NCBI GenBank assembly: GCA_947632165.1
Contig: CANROI010000042.1
Location: 1 to 9,440, forward strand
DNA: 9,440 nt
Origin: an uncultured Clostridia bacterium
GTDB lineage: Bacteria > Bacillota > Clostridia > Christensenellales > Borkfalkiaceae
Direction of reading: 5' to 3'
In this document: positions 1 through 6,495 of the stretch, one piece after another
Layout of the letters: every line of letters begins with the position of its first letter
Numbering within the stretch: position 1 is the first letter of the stretch
Notes under the pieces: model-generated
Databases searched by the model: none
What the model was told of the DNA's origin: nothing
Seen by the model: only the letters and a program-made list of their open reading frames with translations
Translations under genes and position numbers: made by a program

Positions 1-222
1 TTCGACCCCGACGTTCAGAACTTTTGCAATGGCATAGAGTTCGATGTCGGTGACCGTCCGCGATCGGTCCTCGATGCGAGAGACGGAGCCCCTGCAGACA
101 TAGACCGCATACAGTTCAAGCATATTTGAGAGCTTTTGTTGGCTCATTTTCAATTTTTTCCGAAGTTTTGCCACATTCCCCCCGATCAGATTCATCTTTT
201 CACCGTCGATGATCCGCGCCAT
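1..222 (-). CDS. XRE-family HTH transcriptional regulator, truncated by the window edge
   Basis: This frame reads leftwards from ATG at 220-222 and is open for 74 codons to the window edge, so the C-terminus is missing. Residues about 16-70 form a Cro/C1-type helix-turn-helix: NVAKLRKKLKMSQQKLSNML, then GSVSRIEDRSRTVTDIELYA, then IAKVLNV. The SVSRIE segment matches the recognition helix region of XRE proteins, and the longer insert before it together with a VTDIEL segment resembles a common Clostridia subclass. The protein should bind DNA in the cytoplasm. The start is supported by AAGGAGA just upstream on the minus strand; an inner ATG at 193-195 is a weaker alternative. It diverges from the small gene at 279, with a palindrome between them that it may bind. 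Its effector is unknown. Confidence 0.8.
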   Translation of the reverse strand, partial: MARIIDGEKMNLIGGNVAKLRKKLKMSQQKLSNMLELYAVYVCRGSVSRIEDRSRTVTDIELYAIAKVLNVGVE

Positions 223-225
223 AAT
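197..225 (+). promoter_or_regulatory. Possible promoter for the 279-1150 unit
   Basis: TTTTCA at 197-202 and CATAAT at 220-225 are separated by 17 bases, matching 4 and 5 of 6 consensus positions. Transcription would begin near 232, just before the palindrome at 244-268. The site overlaps the start of the divergent XRE gene. This is a weak call made by eye; no better plus-strand promoter was seen here. Confidence 0.3.
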
Positions 226-243
226 TTTTCTCCTTTTCTTCCA

Positions 244-268
244 TTTTTGTCCTGTCATAGGACAAAAA
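244..268. promoter_or_regulatory. Perfect inverted repeat, candidate XRE operator
   Basis: The arms TTTTTGTCCT (244-253) and AGGACAAAAA (259-268) are perfectly complementary over 10 bases around the 5-base centre GTCAT. The element lies between divergent genes and runs into the ribosome binding site of the gene at 279. It has no T-run that would make it a convincing terminator in either direction. Divergent XRE regulators commonly autoregulate through palindromes placed like this, so an operator is the likeliest role. A hairpin in the 5' leader of the 279 gene is the alternative. Confidence 0.55.
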
Positions 269-278
269 GGAGAAACAA

Positions 279-497
279 ATGGGAAAGAGGCCAAATTTGA
301 GCGAATTGCTTCCGCTGTTTGAAGCGCAAGAGGATTTTGCGTTGACGGAAACGCAGTATGCGGAAAAGACGGGCGCAGCCTTACCGAAAGATGATTATTA
401 TCTTTTGAAGAAATCGGCGGTTGCAAAAGCGGCAATGAAAAGCGGGTATCAGATGTTACTCAGCGAAAGAACGATTCTGTTCAAGAAAATCAATTAA
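279..497 (+). CDS. Small hypothetical protein, 72 residues
   Basis: A complete 72-codon frame starts at ATG 279 with a good ribosome binding site (AAGGAGA, 267-273) five bases upstream and ends in TAA. The product is soluble, without a signal peptide or membrane segment, and is rich in Lys, Glu and Leu. It has a central LPKDDYYLLKKSAVAKAA stretch and a C-terminal basic, beta-prone end (ERTILFKKIN). I do not recognise the family with confidence; small proteins with this general look occur beside XRE regulators in Clostridia, sometimes in mobile regions. The next gene begins 11 bases downstream, so the two are probably co-transcribed. The placement opposite the XRE gene and beside the palindrome suggests it is a target of that regulator. 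No function is assigned. Confidence 0.65.
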   Translation: MGKRPNLSELLPLFEAQEDFALTETQYAEKTGAALPKDDYYLLKKSAVAKAAMKSGYQMLLSERTILFKKIN

Positions 498-508
498 GGA
501 GTATAATT

Positions 509-1150
509 ATGGAAACAAAAGAAATGAAAGCTGTAATTTCGAAAAAATTTTCAAAGAGCGCATGGATTCTGTTGGCGTGTTGGGTAGTCGCATGTGTGTT
601 GGTTGATGCGCTTGTTTTTTTGATGATAGGAGAGGATATTCCACATTATGATATTGTCGAGTTGTGTACGGTACTCTTTATCTTATTAATTTTAATTCCA
701 ATTGTTCCGCCGCTGATCTATTTTTTGATCAACAGACGGAAGCGGAAATTGACCGAACTCACCGCCACAGAAACAGAGATCGTCGGCTCCTATATAGGAT
801 TCATCCCGATTTCCAAAATTACGCTGAAGATGCCGATCGAAAAGATCGACAACATCGCCGCCGTGAAGAATTTCTTCTTCTTATACACGGGCAAGGCGCT
901 CCGCGTCGCTTCTACGTCGGGCGCATTCAGGATTCCCTATGTTATCAATGCCGACGAAATGGTTGCGTTCATTTCGGAAGCGATCGAAAAGGCGAAAAGC
1001 AGACCCGTGCAGACGACCGCCGCACAGCCCGAAAGGCCGCAGATCGACGCGGCGGACAGCCTGAAAAAGTTTGCCGAGCTGCGCGACGCGGGAATCATCA
1101 CCGAAGAAGAGTTCAATCAAAAGAAGAGCGAGCTGTTGGGCAAAATGTGA
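509..1150 (+). CDS. Two-helix membrane protein with PH-like segment and C-terminal SHOCT domain
   Basis: The 213-residue product has two hydrophobic helices at about 18-40 and 50-74, followed by a basic patch (NRRKRK, 75-80) that should stay in the cytoplasm. Residues about 81-160 look like a bacterial PH-type beta domain: an ITLKMPIEKIDNIAAVKN strand-and-turn run followed by GKALRVASTSGAFRIPYV. A short linker leads to residues 184-212 (SLKKFAELRDAGIITEEEFN, then QKKSELLG), a clear SHOCT domain, a short helical module found at protein termini and thought to mediate oligomerisation. The start at 509 has AAGGAG upstream, and the gene lies 11 bases after the preceding stop. Such proteins are poorly characterised; membrane scaffolding or stress sensing are guesses. 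The first third is visibly AT-richer than the rest. Confidence 0.8.
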   Translation: METKEMKAVISKKFSKSAWILLACWVVACVLVDALVFLMIGEDIPHYDIVELCTVLFILLILIPIVPPLIYFLINRRKRKLTELTATETEIVGSYIGFIPISKITLKMPIEKIDNIAAVKNFFFLYTGKALRVASTSGAFRIPYVINADEMVAFISEAIEKAKSRPVQTTAAQPERPQIDAADSLKKFAELRDAGIITEEEFNQKKSELLGKM

Positions 1151-1178
1151 CGCTCAAGTGCAACAAGAAAAAGAGATA

Positions 1179-1216
1179 AAAAAGAGCTCCGGCCGAAGAA
1201 GGCCGGAGCTCTTTTT
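1179..1216. terminator. Bidirectional intrinsic terminator between converging genes
   Basis: Perfect 11-base GC-rich arms, GAGCTCCGGCC (1184-1194) and GGCCGGAGCTC (1201-1211), flank the loop GAAGAA. Five A residues before and five T residues after make the structure work on both strands. It lies between the stop of the SHOCT gene (1150) and the stop of the oppositely oriented GH3 gene (1225), so it should end both transcripts. Confidence 0.92.
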
Positions 1217-1224
1217 AAGATGGG

Positions 1225-4200
1225 TCATGCGTTCTTCTTCTTGCGGAAGGTGAAGAAGATCCATGTGCCGCAGCCCGCTACGGCGATGACGTCGATCGCG
1301 ATGAGCACGGGCACATACCAACGGAAGTTGAGTTCCGCGGGCTTGGTGATGATGGGGGTGTTGTCCGCATCCGCGTTATAGCTGTGGTTTACGGTGAGTG
1401 CGTTCAGCCACATGAAGATGACGTGCTTGTTCGCCTCGCGGAGCGCCTTTCTGAAGGAATTGGAGGAGGTCTCCATCTTGAAGCTGCCCTGGCTCACGCC
1501 GTCCATCCAGAGGTCGCCGCCTGCGCGGAGCATCTGGTCGCCGTTCATGAAGTTCTGATGGTCGGCATAGTCGGTCAGGATGGCGCCCTTGAATCCCCAT
1601 TCGTCGCGGACGACTTCGGTGAGGAGCGCGTAGCTGCCGCCCGTCCAGACGGCGCCGATGCGTCCGTAGGAGGTCATGATGCCGCCCGCGCCGCCGACCG
1701 TGCGGATGACGGTCCCGTCGCCGTTCTTGATCTCATGCGTCTTGACCGCGATCTCGAAGGGCTTGATATAGGTCTCGCGGAGAGCCTGCTCGGTGAGCCA
1801 GTTGTACATGCCGTCGCGGCCGCTCTCGCTCTCATACAGGCAGAGGTGCTTGAGGTAGCTGAACACGCCCGCGTTCTTGGCTGCCGCCACGGCGTATGCG
1901 CTCATCATGCCGGAGAGGTAGGCATCCTCGGAATAGTACTCGAAGTTTCTTCCTCCGAAGGGCGAGCGGTGCAGGTTGAGGGCGGGGCCGTACCAGCCGC
2001 TGACATTGGTCGACGCCGCGTTCTTTGCGAGCGTGAGGCCGAGGTTGTAGGCAAGTTCGACGTTCCAGGTCTGTGCGAGCACGATGGAGCTGAAGCCGGT
2101 CTTGACGGTGGTGCCTCCGGGAGGGTTCCAGCTGCCGATCTGGTTGGGACCGTCGAGGTCGACCGTCTCGGGCTTGCCGATGGCGTCGAGCTTTCTCGTG
2201 TGGATGTAGCCGTGGAGCACGACGTTCTGCGCCTGTTCGAGGTCGAGGCTGTCGAGGACGGCATCCCATTCGTCGCTGTCGTAATTTGCGGGATCGCCGA
2301 GGCGGAGCCCGAGTTCGGTGATCTTGCCGTCCTCATACACGGTGACGGCGTCATGGTCGGCCGCGGTGCCGAAGTAAACGGGCTCGTCGTCGGGATCCAC
2401 CCAATCGTTCGCCATGGCAGCGGTGTAGAGGTTGAGCGCCTTCACGGCGTCGGTCATCTCGCGGTTTGCCGCCTGCGCATAGGGGAAGGTGGTTACGATG
2501 TCCGCTCTCGAGAGGTAGGTGATGTCGGCATTGCCGTCGCTGTTACCGTCGATGGCGACGCCGTCGGCGGTCTCATTGCCCGTGAAGCGGTTCTTCACTT
2601 CGTTGCCGGAAGCGGAGTCGGTGCGGATCTTGATGTCATCCGCGATCCGGTAGGTGTAGGTCGCGGAACCCTCTTTGATCTTGTCGGTCGCAAGGGTGTG
2701 GGAGTCCGTTCTCAGGGTCACGGTGTAGTCGCCCGCCTCGAGCTCATAGCCGCTGAAGCCGTTCTTGTTGGCGTCGTTGTAGTCGTAAGACTTCATGTCT
2801 TCGACGTTGAACGCAACTTCCACGGTCTCCGTTTCGCCCGGCTTGAGGACCTGCGTCGTCTTTGCGAAGGCGGCGAGGTTGACCGCGGACTTCTCGATGC
2901 CGCCCTTCGTGTAGGGCGCGGTGTAGTAGACTTCCACGACGTCCTGCCCGGGCAGGTTGCCCGTGTTGGTGATCGTGACCTGGAAGCGGATCTCGTCGCC
3001 TTCCTTCACCGTGGAATTATTGACGGTATAGGCGCGGTTGACCTCCCATTCGAAGGTCGTGTAGGAGAGGCCGAAGCCGAAGGGGAACTGTACGACGTCG
3101 TCGTAGCCGGAGACGCCCCACTGCTCCTTGGCTTTCGCGCTCGACCAGAAGCCCTCGGCGTCCGCCGTCTCATACCACTTGTACCCGAGGTAGATGCCTT
3201 CGGCATAGTCGGTATAGGAGACGCCTGCATAGTCGACGCTGCTCGGGTTGCCGTTGGTGTGTTTCACCGTCATGGGATAGAGCCCGCGGCTGTTCGTGTA
3301 CATGTTGGTCGTCGTCTCGCCGTTGCCCGCGTTCGCGGTCACGCCCGCGCCCGTGTTGACGTACGTCGAAGAGGTGGAAAGGTCATAGGCGAAAGTATCC
3401 GCCGTCTTGCCCGTCGGCGAGTATTCGCCGTAGAGGATCTTCGGGATCGCCGTCGCGCCGTGGGTGCCCGTCGAAGCGACGATGAGGCAGGCGTCGATGC
3501 CCTCGATGTCTTCGAGGAAGCCGAGCTCCATCACGCTCGTCGAGTTGATGAGCACGATCACGTTCTTGTAGTTCTGGCCGACGTACGTAAGGAGCGCTTC
3601 CTCTTCGGTCGAGATCTCGAGATAGGTGCGGGTCTCGTCCACTTCGGGGTTGCCGCTGCCCTTCGTCGAGCGCTTGTACTGTTTCTTGGGCGCGTCGTTG
3701 CTCTCGCCCGTGACTCTGCCGAGGACGACGATCGCGGTGTCCGAATAGGAGAGCGCCTCTTCCTTCAGCGCGGCGGAGTAGTAGGTCTCGTCGTCGATCT
3801 TCGGCTCATACAGCCGGCTGAATTGGAAGTTGAAGCTCGAGAGCGCGGCAGTATATTCGCGGTTGCTCTGGAAGCTGTTGTACATTTTCGTGAGGTTCTG
3901 GTTGTAGTCGACGCCGTAAGAGGTGAGCGCCTCCAACAGCCCGACAAATTCGCCGCCCGTGGGCTTGGTGACCTGCCCGGAGCCCGAACCGCTGTAGATC
4001 CAGTGGGACGCCGCCCAGCCGAATACGTTGACCTGCGGCACTTTGTCCTTGCTCAGGGGCAGGGTGTTGTTCTCATTGCGGACGAGCACGGTGCCTTCCT
4101 GCTGGATCTGGTCGGCGAGCTCTTCGCCCTCCGCACGGGATGCGGAACTGCTTTCGCCGCCCTTGTAGCCGACGAGCCAGCCGTCGACTGTGTCGCGCAT

Positions 4201-4290
4201 GACGCCCACCGCAATATTCAGCGCAAGGACGATCACGAGGATCAGTGCACTGACGACAAGGCATACGGTCTTGCTTGCTACTGACTTCAT
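1225..4290 (-). CDS. Membrane-anchored glycoside hydrolase family 3 enzyme with permuted domains (beta-glucosidase-like)
   Basis: The product has 1021 residues. An N-terminal signal anchor (about 8-31) is followed by the GH3 C-terminal alpha/beta domain (about 55-410: EGTVLVRNENNTLPL, VLGRVTGESND, FPFGFGLSYTTF), a fibronectin-III-like domain (about 430-550), and only then the GH3 TIM barrel (about 690-960), ending in a membrane helix (about 991-1014) and RKKKNA. The usual order is barrel first. Barrel hallmarks are DGPNQIG (713-719), GRNFEYYSED (780-789), KH at 814-815, and LTDY with D907 as the expected nucleophile. E196 lies in the conserved GESND region. The family removes terminal beta-linked sugars from oligosaccharides; the substrate is not readable here. 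Both basic ends should face the cytoplasm, with the enzyme outside. AAGGAGG precedes the ATG. It diverges from the GH5 gene. The stretch after KH (LCLYES instead of the usual FAxN-type) is atypical, so substrate or activity may differ. Confidence 0.9.
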   Translation of the reverse strand: MKSVASKTVCLVVSALILVIVLALNIAVGVMRDTVDGWLVGYKGGESSSASRAEGEELADQIQQEGTVLVRNENNTLPLSKDKVPQVNVFGWAASHWIYSGSGSGQVTKPTGGEFVGLLEALTSYGVDYNQNLTKMYNSFQSNREYTAALSSFNFQFSRLYEPKIDDETYYSAALKEEALSYSDTAIVVLGRVTGESNDAPKKQYKRSTKGSGNPEVDETRTYLEISTEEEALLTYVGQNYKNVIVLINSTSVMELGFLEDIEGIDACLIVASTGTHGATAIPKILYGEYSPTGKTADTFAYDLSTSSTYVNTGAGVTANAGNGETTTNMYTNSRGLYPMTVKHTNGNPSSVDYAGVSYTDYAEGIYLGYKWYETADAEGFWSSAKAKEQWGVSGYDDVVQFPFGFGLSYTTFEWEVNRAYTVNNSTVKEGDEIRFQVTITNTGNLPGQDVVEVYYTAPYTKGGIEKSAVNLAAFAKTTQVLKPGETETVEVAFNVEDMKSYDYNDANKNGFSGYELEAGDYTVTLRTDSHTLATDKIKEGSATYTYRIADDIKIRTDSASGNEVKNRFTGNETADGVAIDGNSDGNADITYLSRADIVTTFPYAQAANREMTDAVKALNLYTAAMANDWVDPDDEPVYFGTAADHDAVTVYEDGKITELGLRLGDPANYDSDEWDAVLDSLDLEQAQNVVLHGYIHTRKLDAIGKPETVDLDGPNQIGSWNPPGGTTVKTGFSSIVLAQTWNVELAYNLGLTLAKNAASTNVSGWYGPALNLHRSPFGGRNFEYYSEDAYLSGMMSAYAVAAAKNAGVFSYLKHLCLYESESGRDGMYNWLTEQALRETYIKPFEIAVKTHEIKNGDGTVIRTVGGAGGIMTSYGRIGAVWTGGSYALLTEVVRDEWGFKGAILTDYADHQNFMNGDQMLRAGGDLWMDGVSQGSFKMETSSNSFRKALREANKHVIFMWLNALTVNHSYNADADNTPIITKPAELNFRWYVPVLIAIDVIAVAGCGTWIFFTFRKKKNA

Positions 4291-4328
4291 AGTATTTTCC
4301 TTCCTCCTTAAAATTTCCGCGGAACGTC

Positions 4329-4372
4329 GGTTGGATTTGCCCCGCGCGGGCGACGATATTATGTCGTCAACC
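4329..4372 (-). other. Possible folded 5' leader of the GH3 mRNA (three-helix junction)
   Basis: Read on the minus strand, GGTTG (4372-4368) can pair with CAACC (4333-4329). Inside lie two hairpins: ACGA/TCGT (4367-4364 with 4356-4353) and GCCC/GGGC (4351-4348 with 4342-4339). The predicted transcription start for the GH3 gene falls only a base or two before the outer helix, so the fold would sit at the 5' end of the mRNA, about 40-80 bases before the start codon. It matches no riboswitch class I know. The helices are short, so chance pairing is possible. Confidence 0.3.
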
Positions 4373-4380
4373 TAAATATG

Positions 4381-4409
4381 ATTTTACAATAAAATTGAAT
4401 ACGTTTCAA
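4381..4409 (-). promoter_or_regulatory. Probable sigma-70-type promoter of the GH3 gene
   Basis: On the minus strand TTGAAA (4409-4404) and TAAAAT (4386-4381) are separated by 17 bases, each matching 5 of 6 consensus positions. Transcription would start near 4374, giving a leader of about 84 bases. The -35 box lies inside the right arm of the palindrome at 4394-4410, so a protein bound there would block the promoter. Confidence 0.6.
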
Positions 4410-4410
4410 T
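4394..4410. promoter_or_regulatory. Palindrome overlapping the GH3 promoter, candidate operator
   Basis: ATTGAA (4394-4399) and TTCAAT (4405-4410) are perfect inverted arms around TACGT. The element covers the -35 box and part of the spacer of the GH3 promoter. It is not a good match to the catabolite-repression cre consensus, because the spacing of the half-sites is wrong. Related TTGAA/TTCAA palindromes occur at 4512-4524 and 4575-4587. Confidence 0.45.
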
Positions 4411-4491
4411 AGTCTATTTCCGTTTATATATCAATAATATACCGATATTAAATTGTGTATAGTTTTCTTTGAATCAAACAAACAACGGAAT

Positions 4492-4524
4492 TTGTTCATA
4501 TATCAACCGCGTTGAACAATTCAA
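4492..4524. promoter_or_regulatory. Overlapping palindromes upstream of the GH5 promoter, candidate operator
   Basis: Three symmetric elements share bases here: TTGTTCA (4492-4498) with TGAACAA (4513-4519); TCAAC-CGC-GTTGA (4503-4515); and TTGAA-CAA-TTCAA (4512-4524). They end about 40 bases before the -35 box of the GH5 promoter. The sequence is AT-rich, so some symmetry is expected by chance, but the clustering is suggestive of a regulator site. Confidence 0.35.
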
Positions 4525-4566
4525 TCAAAACAGCAAAATATTTTTTGTAAAAAATCGAAGAAATAT

Positions 4567-4595
4567 TTGACAAATTGAATTTTTCATGTTATAAT
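4567..4595 (+). promoter_or_regulatory. Consensus sigma-70-type promoter of the GH5-TetR operon
   Basis: TTGACA at 4567-4572 and TATAAT at 4590-4595 are both perfect matches to consensus, with the ideal 17-base spacing. Transcription should start near 4602, leaving about 40 bases of leader. The spacer holds TTGAA-TTT-TTCAT (4575-4587), an imperfect version of the palindromes elsewhere in this region. A promoter this strong would normally need a repressor to hold it down. Confidence 0.88.
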
Positions 4596-4641
4596 GCTCA
4601 TATCCAATGGTGTATCATCACGATAAGGGAGGGGAAGCGGT

Positions 4642-5988
4642 ATGAATTTGAAGAGATGGACCGCACTGATCGGCGCGCTCGTCATGTGTTTTGCGGCGGC
4701 GGCGTTCGTCGGGTGCGAGCCCGAAGATGTGGGAGAAAAAAAGGAGCACACGCTGTCCTTCCTCAAGGCAGAGGGGGAAGAAGTGAAGAATGCCGAGGGG
4801 CAGACGGTCACGCTTCACGGCACGAACGCGGGCGGCTACGGCGTCACCGAGCTGTGGATGTGCGCATTGGCGTCGGGCGAGGGCGACGAGGGCGAGCCCG
4901 GGGCGGAGATCTCCATCAAGGACTACCGCACGATCTCGCAGGTCCTGATCGCACGCTTCGGCGAAGAGCAGACCCGCGCGCTCTGGCATAACTACGGCTA
5001 CTATTGGTGGAACGAGACGGATTTCAAGAACTGCGCCGACATGGGCATCAACGTGATCCGCTTGCCGTTCACCTACATGAATCTGGATTTCTCCGCGGTC
5101 ATGGGGTATGAGCATGCGGGGGAGAACCTCGATTTCACCCTGCTCGACAATTTTGTGGACATGGCGGAAAAGTACGGCATGTACACCATCCTCGATATGC
5201 ACGGCGCATACGGCTCGCAGAACGGGCAGGACCACAGCGGCGAGCAGCTGAGCCGCGAACAGGTGACGTTCTACACCAACGAGGAGTACATCTCGCTCAC
5301 GGAGCAGCTCTGGGCAAAGATCGCCGAGCATTTCAAAGATAATCCCGCGGTGGCGGGGTACGATCTTCTCAACGAACCGGGCGAGAAGGCGGCGGAGACG
5401 ACCGAATTGCATTGGAAGGTATTCGACCGGCTGTACAAGGCGATCCGCGCGACGGGGGACGAACACATCGTCATCTTCGAATCGTGCTGGTCGGGTGCGA
5501 ATCTGCCCAAGCCCACGGAATACGGCTGGGAGAACTGCATGTATCAGTTCCATCACTATACGGGCGATTCTGCTTACGAGAGCCACATCCGGAGTTTCCG
5601 CGACCGCGTGCTCGAGGTGGAGGGTAGGAACTTCGGCGTCCCCATTCTGATGGGCGAATTTACCTGCTACGGGAACGAGCGGTCCTGGGAAGATACGCTC
5701 AAGCTGATGAACGATTACGGATGGAGCTGGACGACCTGGACCTATAAGATCAATACCAGCTGGAGATCGGATTGGGGCATCTATAACGCCATTGCCGAGG
5801 AACGGGAGGTTGTCAACGTGCACAGAGATTCGTACGACGAAATCAACCGGAAGTTCAAAAAGCTCGGCACGGCAAATTATTACCGTCCCTATTCTTTCTC
5901 CTCCGGAAGAACGCTCGCCGACCTCATAAAGGATTTTGCGAAGCCGGCCGCTCGGGAGGGGGCAAATGAAAATAGAATTTTATCTTGA
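4642..5988 (+). CDS. Glycoside hydrolase family 5 glucanase, secreted lipoprotein
   Basis: The 448-residue product begins with a lipoprotein signal peptide (KR near the start, hydrophobic core, lipobox FVGC with Cys25), so it should be anchored to the outer face of the membrane. Residues about 55-385 form a GH5 (clan A) barrel: GINVIRLPFTY (135-145), DMHGAYGSQNGQDHSG (185-200), the acid/base motif LLNEP with E245, HHY at 304-306, and the nucleophile in LMGEF, E339. These enzymes cut internal or terminal beta-glucosidic bonds with retention of configuration. The HGAYGSQNGQDHSG stretch recalls beta-1,3/1,6-glucanase-like GH5 subfamilies as well as cellulases, so the exact glucan is uncertain. 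No carbohydrate-binding module is visible. AAGGGAGGGG (4625-4634) precedes the ATG. The gene heads an operon with the TetR gene, which overlaps its last 23 bases. Confidence 0.9.
   Translation: MNLKRWTALIGALVMCFAAAAFVGCEPEDVGEKKEHTLSFLKAEGEEVKNAEGQTVTLHGTNAGGYGVTELWMCALASGEGDEGEPGAEISIKDYRTISQVLIARFGEEQTRALWHNYGYYWWNETDFKNCADMGINVIRLPFTYMNLDFSAVMGYEHAGENLDFTLLDNFVDMAEKYGMYTILDMHGAYGSQNGQDHSGEQLSREQVTFYTNEEYISLTEQLWAKIAEHFKDNPAVAGYDLLNEPGEKAAETTELHWKVFDRLYKAIRATGDEHIVIFESCWSGANLPKPTEYGWENCMYQFHHYTGDSAYESHIRSFRDRVLEVEGRNFGVPILMGEFTCYGNERSWEDTLKLMNDYGWSWTTWTYKINTSWRSDWGIYNAIAEEREVVNVHRDSYDEINRKFKKLGTANYYRPYSFSSGRTLADLIKDFAKPAAREGANENRILS
5954..5962 (+). promoter_or_regulatory. Ribosome binding site that decides the TetR start
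   Basis: GGGAGGGGG lies three bases before ATG 5966 (GGAGG at 5955-5959 is six bases away). The earlier in-frame ATG at 5936 lacks such a site and would add ten residues (MRSRPLGRGQ) unlike a TetR N-terminus. The site is inside the GH5 coding sequence, so translation of the two genes is probably coupled. Confidence 0.7.
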
Positions 5989-6484
5989 AAACGAGCTTCT
6001 GAACATGCTGAAGACGAGGCCGGTCACGCAGATCTATGTGTCCAACCTCATTGAACGGGTGGGCGTCTGCAAGGGGACGTTCTACAAGTACTATTGCGAT
6101 AAATACGACCTCCTCCAGAAGTGTTTCTACAACAACTTCTACCGCGAGATCATCGAGAAGAGCGATTCGACCAAAGAATTTCTCAAGGGGTGCCTGACGG
6201 CCTTCCGCGCGTCGCCGAAGGTGGTGCTCCATGCCATGGATTCGGATGAGCCCAACTCGCTGAGCTCCTACAACAACAAGCTCGTGTTCGGCTATGTCGA
6301 GCGGGATCGCGTCAAGCTCGGCAAACCCGTTGAGGGGGACTTCTACACGAACATCATAAACTTCTTTTCGCAGAACGTCACGCAGATCTTCATCAGCTGG
6401 CTCGCGGGCGGATGCGTGAACTCCAACGACGAGGTCATGGACTTCATCGCCGGCATGGTGCCGCGCGCGCTGGAAGCGTCCTGA
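5966..6484 (+). CDS. TetR/AcrR-family transcriptional regulator
   Basis: The 172-residue protein has the TetR N-terminal DNA-binding domain at about residues 5-50: TRPVTQIYVSNLIERVGVCK then GTFYKYYCDKYDLL. The GTFYKYY..K.DLL stretch is the family's recognition helix and the start of helix 4. The rest is helical and diverse, as expected for a ligand-binding and dimerisation domain; it is somewhat short for the family, like many Clostridia members. It should act in the cytoplasm, most often as a repressor released by a small molecule. The start codon lies 23 bases inside the GH5 gene, so the two are co-transcribed and probably coupled in translation. It is the best candidate to act on the palindromes at 4394-4587, though that is inference. 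Its ligand cannot be read from sequence; a glucan breakdown product would be unusual for TetR. Confidence 0.82.
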   Translation: MKIEFYLENELLNMLKTRPVTQIYVSNLIERVGVCKGTFYKYYCDKYDLLQKCFYNNFYREIIEKSDSTKEFLKGCLTAFRASPKVVLHAMDSDEPNSLSSYNNKLVFGYVERDRVKLGKPVEGDFYTNIINFFSQNVTQIFISWLAGGCVNSNDEVMDFIAGMVPRALEAS

Positions 6485-6495
6485 ATCCAAAACCG

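Larger units (their letters stand above)
4291..4641. promoter_or_regulatory. AT-rich divergent control region between GH3 and GH5 genes
   Basis: This 351-base stretch has no gene. It is strikingly AT-rich between about 4375 and 4600, in contrast to the GC-rich coding regions on both sides. It holds a promoter for each divergent gene, several TTGAA/TTCAA palindromes, an inverted repeat TTGTTCA (4492-4498)/TGAACAA (4513-4519), a short palindrome TTTGAATCAAA (4468-4478), and a GC-rich foldable leader close to the GH3 start. Both start codons have strong ribosome binding sites. Apart from the short palindromes, nothing further was recognised in 4411-4560. Confidence 0.75.

Noticed and set aside
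664..1179. A 171-codon plus-strand frame overlapping the SHOCT gene
   Set aside because: It is an out-of-frame, Arg-rich shadow of a gene with clear helices and a SHOCT domain, and it lacks a ribosome binding site.
1384..4284. A 966-codon plus-strand open frame opposite the GH3 gene
   Set aside because: Its translation is low-complexity, rich in Val, Arg, Gly, Ala and Asp, with no recognisable domain. The opposite strand holds clear GH3 motifs with signal anchor and ribosome binding site. GC-rich codon use leaves such antisense frames open.
4394..4410. A catabolite-repression (cre) site at the GH3 promoter
   Set aside because: The half-sites around the central CG are not spaced as in cre, and a key A is replaced, so only a generic palindrome can be claimed.
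4618..5823. A 401-codon minus-strand open frame opposite the GH5 gene
   Set aside because: It is the antisense shadow of a gene with intact GH5 catalytic motifs, and it has no convincing ribosome binding site or domain.
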